This document shows, one piece after another, positions 42,817-52,589 of a stretch of 64,000 bases of DNA. How positions within the stretch are numbered: position 1 is the first letter of the stretch; every line of letters starts with the position of its first letter. The stretch lies in assembly GCF_002797685.1 (NCBI RefSeq), contig NZ_PGFH01000003.1, positions 1 through 64,000 of the forward strand. The letters run 5' to 3'. The position numbers were made by a program, and so were the translations under genes. Below the pieces are notes generated by a model that saw only the letters and a program-made list of their open reading frames with translations, was not told the DNA's origin and ran no database searches. Origin of the DNA: Salinibacterium amurskyense. GTDB taxonomy: Bacteria; Actinomycetota; Actinomycetes; Actinomycetales; Microbacteriaceae.

Positions 42817-43649
42817 CGACCGGCGCTGTTCAGAGCGCCCAGCAATCTCAGAATCGTGGGGGAGTCATCCACTGCGCTCGTCATCGAGGCGGGAGCAAAT
42901 TCGGTGATGCCAGCGCCCGCAAGGGCATACTTGCCGACGACGGCACGAATCGCCTCAACAAGCACGGCTGCTTCGATGCCGAAAGGCACGGGGGAGCCGA
43001 GCCCCGCAAAATCAGCAGGATCGAGTACGTCGAGATCGATGTGAAGATACACCGAGTCGGCGCCCGTTGCCGCGATGGCATCGAGCAGCGTCTCCGCCGA
43101 GAAATCGGTGGGGCCGAGCATCCGGATGCCGGACTGCCCGATGTAGTCATCTTCCGCGGTATCGATCGAGCGCACGCCCGCAAGGATCACCCGATCGCCG
43201 CGAACCGGATGCGCGGGTACCAACTCGGAGGGACCATCGCCCAGGAGCGTGCGCAACACCATTCCGGTGAACGCGCCGGAGGGACTCGTCGCGGCGGTAT
43301 GCAGATCAGGATGCGCGTCGAGCCACACCACGGCGGGCTCGCTCGCGCTCACATGCTCGATCGCCGCGAGCTCGACGCCGCAATCGCCACCGATGGTGAC
43401 ATGCGTGTCGACACCAGCTTCGGTGCCCTCGGCGAGAGCGTGGCGTAGCCGGTCGCGCACGAGCAACAGCGAACTGTAGCGGTGCACGCCCGTGCCCTGG
43501 TGATCGCCCGCTTCGAGGGGAATGTCGACGGTGCGAGTCGATGCTGAGGGAAGATCTCCCCGAATCGACTCGGCACCGTCCACAAGTTGCATGGCGCGGG
43601 ACGAACCCGAACCCTGCCACTGCGGAACGACAACGTAGTTAATTGTCAT
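42774..43649 (-). CDS. Arginase/agmatinase/ureohydrolase family protein
   Basis: A 291-residue ureohydrolase-fold protein. Seen: GGDCGVEL (about 88-95), WLDAHPDLHT (about 109-118) and HIDLDVLDP (about 203-211), which carry the two manganese ligands. These fit arginase, agmatinase or formiminoglutamase; the substrate loop does not let me choose. It ends inside the convergent lipoprotein gene by 43 bases. Confidence 0.9.
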   Translation of the reverse strand: MTINYVVVPQWQGSGSSRAMQLVDGAESIRGDLPSASTRTVDIPLEAGDHQGTGVHRYSSLLLVRDRLRHALAEGTEAGVDTHVTIGGDCGVELAAIEHVSASEPAVVWLDAHPDLHTAATSPSGAFTGMVLRTLLGDGPSELVPAHPVRGDRVILAGVRSIDTAEDDYIGQSGIRMLGPTDFSAETLLDAIAATGADSVYLHIDLDVLDPADFAGLGSPVPFGIEAAVLVEAIRAVVGKYALAGAGITEFAPASMTSAVDDSPTILRLLGALNSAGRYSRGSSATSTETE

Positions 43650-43673
43650 CCGTTGAACTTTCGAGTCGTCGAA

Positions 43674-44411
43674 CTACTCGCCTGCGGTGAGGGCCTGAGC
43701 GCCGCCGGCTTTGAGAGCCGCGAGACGGGCCTCAACTTCGGTCTGCTTGCCGAGGTCTTCGAGGCCTTCGAACTGAGCGTCGAGGCTGGATGCTGCGAGC
43801 TCCTGCTGCCCCAGAACCTTGGCCTCTTCGCGGCGAATCTTGTCTTCGAAGCGGCCGAGGTCGCTCGTCGGGTCAAGAAGGTCGATCGACTTGAGCGCGT
43901 CGTGAACCTGCGACTGAGCTTCAACCGTCTTGGAGCGAGCAACAAGCTCGTCACGCTTGGCGGTGAGTTCGCTCAGCTTGGCGCGCATGCCGTCGAGGCC
44001 ACTCTTGAGCTGGTCAACAACCTGAGTCTGCGACGCAATGGTCGGCTCAGCGGTGCGAGCTTCGTTCTCGGAAGAAACTTGGCGACCAATGGCGATCTTG
44101 GCGAGGTTGTCGAACTTGTCGGCATCCACACTGTTGCCACCGGCACGCAGTTCGTCGGCCTTAGCGCTGGCCGCGAGAGCCTTACGGCCCCAGTCAGCAG
44201 CAGCGTTCATGTCTTCAGCGTGGTCCTGCTCCATGAGGCGCAGGTTGCCGATGGTCTGAGCTACAGCGCTCTCCGCATCCGCAATGGAGTTGGTGTAGTC
44301 GCGCACGAGCTGGTCGAGCATCAGCTGAGGGTCCTCGGCCGAGTCGAGGAGCGAGTTGATGTTCGCCTTCAGTAGTTGTGAGATTCGTCCGAGAATTGAC
44401 TGCTTTGCCAT
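43674..44411 (-). CDS. pspA: PspA/IM30 family protein
   Basis: A 245-residue PspA/Vipp1-type protein, almost entirely alpha-helical and coiled coil, with the start MAKQSILGRISQLLKANINSLLDSAEDPQLMLDQLVRDY typical of actinobacteria. Such proteins coat and protect the membrane under stress and may form ESCRT-III-like polymers. It starts with a GAAAGG ribosome site 39 bases after the TPM gene stop, in one transcript with that gene. Confidence 0.92.
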   Translation of the reverse strand: MAKQSILGRISQLLKANINSLLDSAEDPQLMLDQLVRDYTNSIADAESAVAQTIGNLRLMEQDHAEDMNAAADWGRKALAASAKADELRAGGNSVDADKFDNLAKIAIGRQVSSENEARTAEPTIASQTQVVDQLKSGLDGMRAKLSELTAKRDELVARSKTVEAQSQVHDALKSIDLLDPTSDLGRFEDKIRREEAKVLGQQELAASSLDAQFEGLEDLGKQTEVEARLAALKAGGAQALTAGE

Positions 44412-44450
44412 GCGACGTGCCTTTCGTGAGTTTTCTGAAGGAAACCGTAA

Positions 44451-46463
44451 TTAGAATCTACCGCCGCGGCTGCGGCCACCACCACTGCGGCGAGGCGATC
44501 CGCCCGAGCTGCGGCCGCCCGAACGTGAACCGCCGCGCGATCCTGAACTGCCCGAGCGCGAACCGCCGCCCCAGGAGTAGCCCGACGAGGGGCGCGACGA
44601 GCGTGAGCCGAGGCTGCCACCGATGAGCCCACCGATGATGCCGCCGAGCACATCTCCGCCGCCTGAATTCGAGCCACCAAGCAACCCGCCAACACCGGCA
44701 TTGGAGCCGCCGGAGAATTGGGAGACCTCGCGCTGAGCGATGTCGTACGCACTTGCCGCCAACTGGTCAGCCGTGCGGGCGTGGGTCAAGGCAGTCACGG
44801 GGTCGGATGCCTGCAGCGCGAGCGCCTGCTTGAGCTGACGATCCGCTTCCGCGATCTTGGTTCGCGCCGAAGAGCCGACGCCACCGCGACGTGTCGTGAT
44901 GAACTGCGCCGTCGTGGTGATGCGAGACTGCGCTGCCGCCAGCGCCGCCGACAACTGGGTCGCTGCTTGAGCAATTGCTGCCTGCTGGTCGCGCACGCCT
45001 ACAAAGACCGTTTCGAGAGCAGCGTTGGCATCACCGAGTGCGCTCAAACTCGCGACAGGATCGGCGGTCGCCGACTGGGCGGCAGCCAACGCGGCTTCCG
45101 CACTCGCGATCGAGGGCTGCAGGGCTGCTGCCGTGCTGTCCGCGGGAAGCGCGCGGGCCGCAGCGATGTCGTTCGTGGTGTCCGTGATGGCGGCGGCAAG
45201 CTTCTGCTCTGCCGCCTGCAGCTCTTCGGTCAACGAATCGACGGCATCCATCAGCTGGATGGCCTGGCCCAGTTCCGCTTGAGCGGCGCGCACAGCGACA
45301 GCAGCTTCACTCGGTTTCTGCGCTTCGATGGATGCTTGCGCTGCGGTCGAGGTGCTCACAGCCGAATTCAGCAATGCCTGTGCGCGTGCACCGTTGTCGG
45401 CAACGGCCTCAATCGCGGCTGGCGCGTAGCGCGCGGTGAGCGCTGCGAGGGCTGCCTCGGTGGCGGGGAGTCGCTGAGCCGCAGCCGCAATCGCGGTGGA
45501 GGTCTCAGCGAGTACCGCGGGGGCGTTTGTCTCAAGCTGGCGAAGCTCCTCAAACGCCTCGGCCTGTTCGTCGAGCAAGTCGTCGGCGTGCTCGCACAGC
45601 TCGATAATTTCGATCGTCATGGCGCGCTTCTGCTCGGCCGTTTCAGGCTCACTGTCATCGAGTTGCTGGCGGATGCGGAACGCCCTCGCCACAGCGGCAT
45701 TCGCTTCGTCGAGCGACTTCTGGAACCCGGCGGTGGCAGCCGAACCAAACTGTGCTTCGGCAAAGCCAAGCTCTTGCTCGCTGGTCTTGACCGCATCGTC
45801 CAGATCGACCAGAGCGCTACCGGCCTGGCGGTCGAGCTCTTCTTGCGAAACCTCAGCGGTAGGAGCAGCGCTGCGATCACCTTTGCCGCCACGACGCACA
45901 CGGTAAATCACATAGGCGCCGGCGCCAACAACCGCGACACCGCCCACAATCGGCAGAATCGGGATGCCGCCGCTCGAGGCGTCGGACGTCACGGCTGTCG
46001 AACCCTCACCCGCGAGCGAGTTGGCGCCCGCGATGGCAGCCTGCCCCCAGTTGTCGTTGCGGAGCTCTGACTCGATCGCACTCTCGGCCGCATCCAGCTG
46101 GTCAGAGGTCACGGGAGCATCGAGGGCAACGGAGAGCGCGTATTGGCGCTGCGAAACAGCGACGGCAAGCAACAGGTCGTTGTCGCCGAGCCCGTTGTTA
46201 TCGGCGGTGGTGTCTGCCCAGTCAACCGGGTCGCTGGGGTTGGTGAACTCGTCAACGTAAACAACGAAAAGTTGGATGCCCTGGCTCTCGTAGAGCGAAT
46301 CCAGAGCACCATCGATCGCACTCGAATCGCCGTCGAGCACGCCCACCGAGTCGACAACGTAGCCGCCGTCGAGGCTCACGGGGTCATTCGCGAGAGCCGG
46401 CCCTGCGGTGAGCAGGCCGAGTAGAGCGGCAAGCGCCAGAGTGGTGCCCAGTCGAGCTTTCAC
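44451..46463 (-). CDS. TPM-domain membrane protein with Ser/Gly/Arg-rich tail
   Basis: A 670-residue envelope protein. Seen: a signal peptide (about 1-25, cut near ALAN), a TPM (TLP18.3/Psb32/MOLO-1) domain with YVVDSVGVL and GIQLFVVYVDEFTNP (about 34-170), a membrane helix (IPILPIVGGVAVVGAGAYVIY), a long Ala/Glu-rich coiled region, and a C-terminal tail dense in Gly, Ser and Arg. It is co-transcribed with pspA, so a role in membrane stress is likely. GTG 46463 follows AAGGAG. Confidence 0.85.
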   Translation of the reverse strand: MKARLGTTLALAALLGLLTAGPALANDPVSLDGGYVVDSVGVLDGDSSAIDGALDSLYESQGIQLFVVYVDEFTNPSDPVDWADTTADNNGLGDNDLLLAVAVSQRQYALSVALDAPVTSDQLDAAESAIESELRNDNWGQAAIAGANSLAGEGSTAVTSDASSGGIPILPIVGGVAVVGAGAYVIYRVRRGGKGDRSAAPTAEVSQEELDRQAGSALVDLDDAVKTSEQELGFAEAQFGSAATAGFQKSLDEANAAVARAFRIRQQLDDSEPETAEQKRAMTIEIIELCEHADDLLDEQAEAFEELRQLETNAPAVLAETSTAIAAAAQRLPATEAALAALTARYAPAAIEAVADNGARAQALLNSAVSTSTAAQASIEAQKPSEAAVAVRAAQAELGQAIQLMDAVDSLTEELQAAEQKLAAAITDTTNDIAAARALPADSTAAALQPSIASAEAALAAAQSATADPVASLSALGDANAALETVFVGVRDQQAAIAQAATQLSAALAAAQSRITTTAQFITTRRGGVGSSARTKIAEADRQLKQALALQASDPVTALTHARTADQLAASAYDIAQREVSQFSGGSNAGVGGLLGGSNSGGGDVLGGIIGGLIGGSLGSRSSRPSSGYSWGGGSRSGSSGSRGGSRSGGRSSGGSPRRSGGGRSRGGRF

Positions 46464-46518
46464 GGGTGCTCCTTCGTCGACGACAGTGACACGGGGAGTC
46501 TAGCGAAGGCGACTGTGG

Positions 46519-47259
46519 CTACTGCAGTGTGATTGCTGATTTTGCGCTGCGAACTTCGGCAGCGGCGCCATCGGCGGGGTCGGTGGGCACAAAAGCGAGC
46601 GTCGCATTCACGGCATAGGTGCCCGGCTCCACCATTCCGCCGGTGTCGATCGTGGTGCAGTCGAAAACATCGATGGCGACATCAAAAGCGATGCTCTGGC
46701 CAGGCTGCAGATTCACGGGCATGACCGACAGAATCTGAACATCCGGGCTGTGCGAAATCACAATCGAGTCGCGCAGCAGGTTTACATCGGGCACGTTCGC
46801 CGTTGAGCCGGTCACGGGCTCGTCAGACGTATTGGTCAGGCGCGCTGTGCCGTAGGCGCTGCCGGAAGCCACAACTTCGGCGGGCAACTCTAGTTCGAGC
46901 GATAGCCCGAACGGCGTTGTTTCATCGGTGCGGATGCTCGTGCCACACGCCGCGGTGATCGGGCTTGTGTCGGGGGCGGCCTGTGATTCGTCTGACGGGG
47001 CGGCGTCGCTTTCGCTGTCGGTGTCGAATGACTCGTCTGCGACGACCCCTGCCGTCGTGCTGATGGGGTCCGCCTGCCGGAACGTGCTGATGCCTGCGAA
47101 GACGAGCGACGTTGCCGCGAGCAGACCCACCGCTCCTACCGCGAACTGGCGTGGGAGGCGGCGACGTTTGCTGCGTGAAATCACTGCAGCGGTATCAATA
47201 TCGATTGCGGGCAGTTCTGTGCCCGAAAACTGGGTGCGCAGTTCGTTCTCATCAACCAC
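46519..47259 (-). CDS. Membrane protein, probable anti-sigma partner
   Basis: A 246-residue protein with a short cytoplasmic N-terminus (IDIDTAAVISRSKRRRLPRQF), one membrane helix (about 38-58), an acidic Ser/Asp-rich linker and an outside beta domain with two Cys. It overlaps the preceding ECF sigma stop by 8 bases. Sigma genes are often followed by membrane anti-sigma proteins, and its N-terminal segment is the right size, but I cannot see a zinc anti-sigma motif (no H-x3-C-x2-C). It is best called a putative anti-sigma partner. Confidence 0.7.
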   Translation of the reverse strand: MVDENELRTQFSGTELPAIDIDTAAVISRSKRRRLPRQFAVGAVGLLAATSLVFAGISTFRQADPISTTAGVVADESFDTDSESDAAPSDESQAAPDTSPITAACGTSIRTDETTPFGLSLELELPAEVVASGSAYGTARLTNTSDEPVTGSTANVPDVNLLRDSIVISHSPDVQILSVMPVNLQPGQSIAFDVAIDVFDCTTIDTGGMVEPGTYAVNATLAFVPTDPADGAAAEVRSAKSAITLQ

Positions 47260-47791
47260 GGTGGCCTCCCAGATCGTGTGCGTCGGCGCGGTCTAGGCTC
47301 ACGGCCATGCGGGCGAGTCCGTCGCTCAAATAGCGTTTCACGGCGCCCGAGCTGATATCTAGGGTCGCGGCAATGTCATCCACTTTGAGGTCTTCGTAAT
47401 ACCGCAGCACCACGCAGGCGCGTTCGCGCGGGCGAAGCTTCATCAGCTGGGACTGAAGGTCTAAGCGAGCTTCGGTATCCGCATCCGCCGATTCATGGAT
47501 GTCGGGCTCCACCGTCAGGTGGGCGATCTTGCGCCAGCGGCTGATCTTTCGACCGCGGTCAAGGTACGTGTTCAGAATCGCTCGACGCACATAAGCCTCG
47601 GCGCTGGCGATGCCAAAGCCGTTGCGCAGACGACCGAAGGTTTTCACGAGGGCATCGTGCACAAGGTCGGAGGCGTCGTCGCGGTTTCCCGAAATCAGGT
47701 ACGCGTAACGCGTCAATGCCTCACCTCGCTCGGCGACGAGTTGTGCGGCTACGTCTTCCCAGCGGGCAGGGGTGTTTTTGGTCTCAGTCAC
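47252..47791 (-). CDS. ECF RNA polymerase sigma factor, SigE-family type
   Basis: A 179-residue sigma factor. Seen: region 2 with LISGNRDDASDLVHDALVKTF (about 32-52) and AEAYVRRAILNTYLDRGRK (about 61-79), then region 4 with RPRERACVVLRYYEDLKVDDIAATLDISSGAVKRYLS (about 123-159). This fits the actinobacterial SigE-family ECF group. GTG 47791 is chosen for the AGGAGG ribosome site. A membrane protein gene overlaps its 3' end, the usual anti-sigma position. Targets are unknown. Confidence 0.9.
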   Translation of the reverse strand: MTETKNTPARWEDVAAQLVAERGEALTRYAYLISGNRDDASDLVHDALVKTFGRLRNGFGIASAEAYVRRAILNTYLDRGRKISRWRKIAHLTVEPDIHESADADTEARLDLQSQLMKLRPRERACVVLRYYEDLKVDDIAATLDISSGAVKRYLSDGLARMAVSLDRADAHDLGGHRG

Positions 47792-47895
47792 TGAGCCCCT
47801 CCTCGCCGTCGTCTCTATTGTGGCCGAGGAATGGCCAATAGTTAGCGCAATTGTGGTCACACTAATAAAGACGAACGGCGAGGGGGTTTCGTTGG

Positions 47896-49725
47896 TTAGC
47901 TTGTGAGGCGTGCTTTCAACTGCTCAAGCTGGCGTGTAACGGCAGCGGGAACGCGACCATCGAAGGTTGCAAAGAATTCTTCCGTGGATGCCGCTTCGGC
48001 GAGCCATGACTCCGTATCGATAGCAAAAAGCTGTTCCATGACGTTTTCGTCAAGGTCGAGGCCGTCGATATTGAGGTCGCCTTCGCGGGGGAGCAGCCCG
48101 AGGGCACTCTCCTGTGCAGCAACTTGACCGTCGACGCGTTCGAGAATCCACTCGAGCACGCGAGAGTTCTCGCCGAAGCCTGGCCAGAGGAACGAGCCAT
48201 CCGCACCCTTACGGAACCAGTTGACTTGGAAAATGCGCGGCACAGTGCCTGAACTGCGGAGGTTCTGACCGACCGAGAGCCAGTGGGCCCAGTGGTCTGC
48301 CATGTTGTATCCGCAGAACGGCATCATGGCAAACGGGTCTCGCCGTAGTTCGCCAATGGTGCCTTCGGCGGCCGCCGTCCGCTCAGATGAGATAGTGGCG
48401 CCCAGGTAGACGCCATGCTCCCAATCTCGTGCCTCCACCACTAGCGGCACGTTGGTCGCGCGGCGACCGCCGAAGATTATGGCGTCAATAACGACGCCCT
48501 GTGGCGATTCCCACTCATCTGCGATGGTGGGGCATTGTGCTGCTGCCACAGTAAAACGTGAGTTCGGGTGTGACGACGGGGTGCCCGATTCGGGCGTCCA
48601 GTCGTTCCCCTGCCAATCGATCAAGTGCTCAGGCACCTCATCGGTCATGCCTTCCCACCACACGTCGCCGTTGTCTTTCAGCGCCACGTTGGTGAAGACG
48701 GTGTTGCCCCAGATGGTGTCCATCGCGGTCTCGTTGGTGGCGATTCCCGTTCCCGGAGCCACACCAAAGAAGCCAGCTTCGGGGTTGATCGCGCGAAGGC
48801 GGCCGTCAGCTCCCTTGCCGAGCCACGCGATGTCGTCACCGATCGTCTCGGCTTTCCAGCCGGGAATCGTGGGCTTGAGCATCGCGAGGTTTGTCTTGCC
48901 GCAGGCACTGGGAAATGCCGCAGCGATGTGGAAGACGCGACCACGAGGGTTCGTGAGCTTGAGGAGCAGCATGTGCTCGGCGAGCCATCCTTCGTCGCGA
49001 GCGATCACTGAAGCGATGCGCAGGGCGAAGGACTTCTTCGCGAGAATTGCGTTGCCGCCGTAAGCGGAACCGAACGACCAGATTTCGCGAGTCTCGGGGA
49101 AGTGGCTGATGTACTTGGTCTGGTTGCAGGGCCACGGCACATCCGTGTCGCCGGCAGCGAGCGGGGCTCCAACACTGTGGATGGCGCGCACCCACTCGGT
49201 GGAGTCATCAATCGACTGAAGAACAGCGGTTCCCATTCGCGTCATGATGCCCATGCTCATGACGACGTAGGGGGAGTCGGTGACCTGCACGCCGATTTTG
49301 GCGAGGGGGGAACCGAGCGGACCCATGGAGAACGGAACAACGTAGAGGCGGCGGCCACGCATCGCGCCCTCAAAGAGGCCGTCAAGCGTCGTACGCATTT
49401 CTGCCGGGGCGGCCCAGTTGTTGGAGGGGCCGGCATCGCTCTCGTTGACCGAGCAGATGAAGGTCCGCGATTCGACCCGAGCGACATCACTGGGGTCGCT
49501 GCGGGCGAGGAAGCTGTGGGGACGGTATTCATCGTTGAGACGGGTCAGCGTGCCGGCCTCAATCATGAGTTCGGCGAGCTCGTCAGCCTCTTCGGGGCTG
49601 CCATTGCACCAGACAACTTCGTCGGGCTGGGTGAGGGCGGCGATCTCTTCCACCCAGGCAATAACGCTCTGATTTGTTCCGTCGGGTGCGGAGAAGTGGG
49701 TCCTTGTCATCTCGGCGATGCTCAT
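47896..49725 (-). CDS. pckG: Phosphoenolpyruvate carboxykinase (GTP)
   Basis: A 609-residue GTP-dependent PEP carboxykinase converting oxaloacetate to phosphoenolpyruvate for gluconeogenesis. Seen: the GTP/metal loop [13 protein letters not shown] (with the reactive Cys), [28 protein letters not shown] and the substrate site [19 protein letters not shown]. Length and order match the family. It is divergent from a RamB/PrpR-type regulator, which hints at shared control of acetate or short-chain acid growth (inference). Confidence 0.96.
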   Translation of the reverse strand: MSIAEMTRTHFSAPDGTNQSVIAWVEEIAALTQPDEVVWCNGSPEEADELAELMIEAGTLTRLNDEYRPHSFLARSDPSDVARVESRTFICSVNESDAGPSNNWAAPAEMRTTLDGLFEGAMRGRRLYVVPFSMGPLGSPLAKIGVQVTDSPYVVMSMGIMTRMGTAVLQSIDDSTEWVRAIHSVGAPLAAGDTDVPWPCNQTKYISHFPETREIWSFGSAYGGNAILAKKSFALRIASVIARDEGWLAEHMLLLKLTNPRGRVFHIAAAFPSACGKTNLAMLKPTIPGWKAETIGDDIAWLGKGADGRLRAINPEAGFFGVAPGTGIATNETAMDTIWGNTVFTNVALKDNGDVWWEGMTDEVPEHLIDWQGNDWTPESGTPSSHPNSRFTVAAAQCPTIADEWESPQGVVIDAIIFGGRRATNVPLVVEARDWEHGVYLGATISSERTAAAEGTIGELRRDPFAMMPFCGYNMADHWAHWLSVGQNLRSSGTVPRIFQVNWFRKGADGSFLWPGFGENSRVLEWILERVDGQVAAQESALGLLPREGDLNIDGLDLDENVMEQLFAIDTESWLAEAASTEEFFATFDGRVPAAVTRQLEQLKARLTS

Positions 49726-49838
49726 TTCTACCTTCCGCTGAAGTGTTGTTGTAGTGAAAAAACTGTTGTTATTCGATGATGACCCACTTTTGCCCGCCTT
49801 GCTGACGAATCGGGTGGAAAGAATCCTCGTTCTTTAGT

Positions 49839-49844
49839 TATAGT
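49839..49844 (+). promoter_or_regulatory. -10 element for leaderless RamB/PrpR-type gene
   Basis: TATAGT ends 6 bases before GTG 49851; no Shine-Dalgarno is present. Confidence 0.55.
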
Positions 49845-49850
49845 GAACGT

Positions 49851-51287
49851 GTGAATGATCTTGTGACTCTCGGGCAACGCATCCGACATTTCCGTACCAC
49901 GGCCGGACTGACCCTCGACCAACTCGGCGACAAGGTGGGAGTCGCGGGTAGCCAGCTCTCTCTCATGGAGAACGGGCGGCGCGAACCCCGACTGACTCTG
50001 CTGTCGGCAATTGCGTCGGCCACCGACATCCAACTCGCCGATCTGCTCGAAGAGACCCCGCCGACCAAGCGGGCCGCGCTCGAGATTGAACTCGACCGTC
50101 TGCAGCGCAGCACGATCTACGCGTCGCTGGGGCTTCCGAAGATTCGCCCGTCCAAGGGCATTCCGGATGAAACGCTCGAGGCAATCGTGGGCCTTCACCA
50201 TGAACTTTCCACACGGTCGCGCCAGGCCATTGCCACGCCGGAGGAAGCGCGTCGCGCCAACACTGAGCTGCGGCAGCGCATGCGCACCCTCGATAACTAC
50301 TTGCCCGACCTCGAAAAAGAGGCCGAAAAGCTCACGATCGCGGGCAACCACACGACGGGGGCGCTCACTCACCGCGCCGTGAGTCTGATGGCGGAATCCC
50401 TTGGCTTCGAACTAGTTCACGTCCATGATCTGCCGCATTCGGCACGATCGGTCACCGACCTCAAGCACGGGCGCATTTACTTGCCGCCGGCATCTATCCC
50501 GGGTGGGCACGGCCTGCGTTCGATGGCGCTACAAGCAATGGCGCACCGCGTTCTCGGCCACACGGAGCCGACGAGCTACGCCGAGTTCTTGCACCAACGT
50601 CTCGAAATCAACTACTTTGCGGCGGCTGTGCTCATGCCGCTCAAGCAGTCGGTGGCGTTCTTGAGCCAAGCTAAAACGGATCGCAATATTGCGGTCGAAG
50701 ACTTTCGGGATGCCTTTGGTGTCACCCACGAAGCAGCCGCGTTGCGCTTCACCAACCTCGCGACCTCGCACCTCGACCTCGAAACGCACTTCTTACGCGT
50801 CGGCGACGATGGTGCCGTGTACAAGGCCTACGAGAACGATGGACTTCGACTACCGGTGGATGTCACGGGCTCGGCCGAGGGCCAGTTTGTGTGCCGCAAT
50901 TGGAGCGCTCGTACCGCGTTTACCCGCACCAACCGCACCACGGAGTTCTACCAGTACACAGACGCTCCGGAGGGCAGCTTCTTCGAATCAACCCAAACGG
51001 GAACCACGGATGCCGAAGAGTTCTCCATCACTATCGGGGTGCCGTTTTCGCACTCCAAGTGGTTCCGCGGCCGTGCCACCGACGTGCGTCGTTCATCCAC
51101 GTGCCCCGACGAAACCTGCTGCCGCAAGCCCGAGGGCGAATTGCGCGACCGCTGGGCGGGCAACGCGTGGTCGAGCGCCAAGCTGCACGCCCACATCCTG
51201 TCGCCGCTCCCGTCGGGAACCTTCCCCGGCGTCGACGACCGCGAACTCTACGAGTTCTTGGAGTCGCACGCGAGCGACGCGAGCTAA
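49851..51287 (+). CDS. RamB/PrpR (ScfR) family transcriptional regulator
   Basis: A 478-residue regulator of the short-chain-fatty-acid-metabolism type. Seen: N-terminal helix-turn-helix (about 6-62, with GLTLDQLGDKVGVAGSQLSLMENGRREP), a middle ImmA/IrrE-like domain with RSMALQAMAHRVLGH and LEINYFAAAVLMPLKQSV, and a C-terminal region with CPDETCCRKPEGEL. The Cys cluster may bind a metal or Fe-S cluster, as in mycobacterial PrpR (inference). It is divergent from pckG. Family members sense propionyl- or acetyl-CoA-linked states. Confidence 0.88.
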   Translation: MNDLVTLGQRIRHFRTTAGLTLDQLGDKVGVAGSQLSLMENGRREPRLTLLSAIASATDIQLADLLEETPPTKRAALEIELDRLQRSTIYASLGLPKIRPSKGIPDETLEAIVGLHHELSTRSRQAIATPEEARRANTELRQRMRTLDNYLPDLEKEAEKLTIAGNHTTGALTHRAVSLMAESLGFELVHVHDLPHSARSVTDLKHGRIYLPPASIPGGHGLRSMALQAMAHRVLGHTEPTSYAEFLHQRLEINYFAAAVLMPLKQSVAFLSQAKTDRNIAVEDFRDAFGVTHEAAALRFTNLATSHLDLETHFLRVGDDGAVYKAYENDGLRLPVDVTGSAEGQFVCRNWSARTAFTRTNRTTEFYQYTDAPEGSFFESTQTGTTDAEEFSITIGVPFSHSKWFRGRATDVRRSSTCPDETCCRKPEGELRDRWAGNAWSSAKLHAHILSPLPSGTFPGVDDRELYEFLESHASDAS

Positions 51288-51327
51288 GCAGCGCGGGGCC
51301 CGGCAGTGACTGGCGCGAGCGCGCCCG

Positions 51328-51768
51328 CTAGCAGTCGCAGTCGGGGCCGGCGGCTGGGGCGGTGAGCACGTCGGGCTCGCGCACGATGCGGCCCTCGTCG
51401 CTTTCGACGGGGAAACCTTCTTTGGCCCAGTACTCGAAGCCGCCGATCATTTCGCGCACTTCATAGCCGAGCTTCGCAAACTCGAGGGCGCCTTTCGTGG
51501 CGCCGTTGCAGCCGGGGCTCCAGCAATACACGACAACCGGAGTGCCGGCGGGGATCTCTGCTGCAGCCCGCGCCGCGATTTCACGCGTCGGCAGGTGGCG
51601 CGCGCCGACGGCGCGGCCCTGACTCCAGGCGACGTCACCGCGGGTATCCACGAGCGTAAGAGACTCGCCTGCGTGGATAGCGGCGTGCACGTCGGAGGGG
51701 TCGGTTTCGAATTCGAGCTTGAGCGAAAAGTGTTCGATACGGCCGGCGGCCGTGGCGCGAGAAGTCAT
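51328..51768 (-). CDS. Rhodanese-like domain protein
   Basis: A 146-residue single-domain sulfurtransferase. Seen: LTLVDTRGDVAWSQGRAVGARHLP (about 37-60) and the active-site loop VYCWSPGCNGA with Cys at about 82 and 87. The chain ends DCDC, an unusual pair of Cys. ATG 51768 is chosen because TACCCT lies 6 bases before it (leaderless) and because the longer frame has no homologous residues upstream. The natural sulfur donor is not known. Confidence 0.85.
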   Translation of the reverse strand: MTSRATAAGRIEHFSLKLEFETDPSDVHAAIHAGESLTLVDTRGDVAWSQGRAVGARHLPTREIAARAAAEIPAGTPVVVYCWSPGCNGATKGALEFAKLGYEVREMIGGFEYWAKEGFPVESDEGRIVREPDVLTAPAAGPDCDC

Positions 51769-51774
51769 GGCAAC

Positions 51775-51780
51775 AGGGTA
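51775..51780 (-). promoter_or_regulatory. -10 element for rhodanese gene
   Basis: TACCCT on the minus strand, 6 bases before ATG 51768. Confidence 0.45.
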
Positions 51781-51887
51781 GTGGCGTGAGCGGTCAGTGC
51801 TGTCGGGTACCGTGAATTGTTCGCCAATGTTACGAGGGCGCGTCCGCATCCTCTCTCTGGCGAAGAGTATGAGAAAGAGCACCATTC

Positions 51888-52550
51888 ATGGCCAAGAAAT
51901 CTCTCACCGCCGCCCCTCGTTTCGACCAACTCGCGCTGACAAATCTGTCGATCGGTGACCCGGACGCTCTGCAGGCGCACGAAAGCTACAGCGGAGAGCG
52001 CTTCGAGGGAGTCGATCTCAGCGAGCGTGACCTCTCGGGAATCTCGCTGTCTGAAACAGAATTCGTTGACCTCGAAGCCAACGAGGTGGTGTTCCGTTCA
52101 GCGGACTTCGTTGACACTCGCTTCGAGAAGCTCAACGCGCCCATTTTTTCGGCGCCGCGCACGAGTCTGCGTGACGTGAGCTTCGAAGGATCGCGTCTTG
52201 GCTCTGCTGAGTTTTACGAAACGCGCTGGAGTTCGGTGCGGTTTTCGCACTGCCGCATCGGTTACCTCAACCTGCGCGGGGCTCACCTTGAAGATGTTCT
52301 CTTCACCGATTGCCTGATCGATGAACTCGACCTGGGGGCCGCCACGGCCAACCGGGTGTCGTTCGTGAACACGCAGATCAACAACCTCGACCTCACGCGC
52401 TCGACCCTCACCAACTTCGACCTCCGCGGCGTCGAGCTGCGGCAGCTAGGGGGAGTCGAACACCTCAAGGGTGCGACGCTCAACTCCTACCAGCTCGCCG
52501 AGCTCGTTCCGCTTTTCGCCCGCAATCTGGGCATCGTTATCGACGACTAG
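51888..52550 (+). CDS. Pentapeptide-repeat protein
   Basis: A 220-residue protein whose central part (about 38-190) is made of A(D/N)LxX-like pentapeptides: FEGVDLSERDLSGISL, FRSADFVDTRF and LNLRGAHLEDVLF, ending NNLDLTRSTLTNFDL. Such repeats fold into a right-handed beta-helix. Roles range from DNA-gyrase protection (Qnr, MfpA) to unknown; the protein lacks obvious membrane or signal segments. The function is not determined. Confidence 0.88.
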   Translation: MAKKSLTAAPRFDQLALTNLSIGDPDALQAHESYSGERFEGVDLSERDLSGISLSETEFVDLEANEVVFRSADFVDTRFEKLNAPIFSAPRTSLRDVSFEGSRLGSAEFYETRWSSVRFSHCRIGYLNLRGAHLEDVLFTDCLIDELDLGAATANRVSFVNTQINNLDLTRSTLTNFDLRGVELRQLGGVEHLKGATLNSYQLAELVPLFARNLGIVIDD

Positions 52551-52589
52551 CGCGGTGCGATCGTCGCGGCGAAGGCCTTGGCGTCAGCG

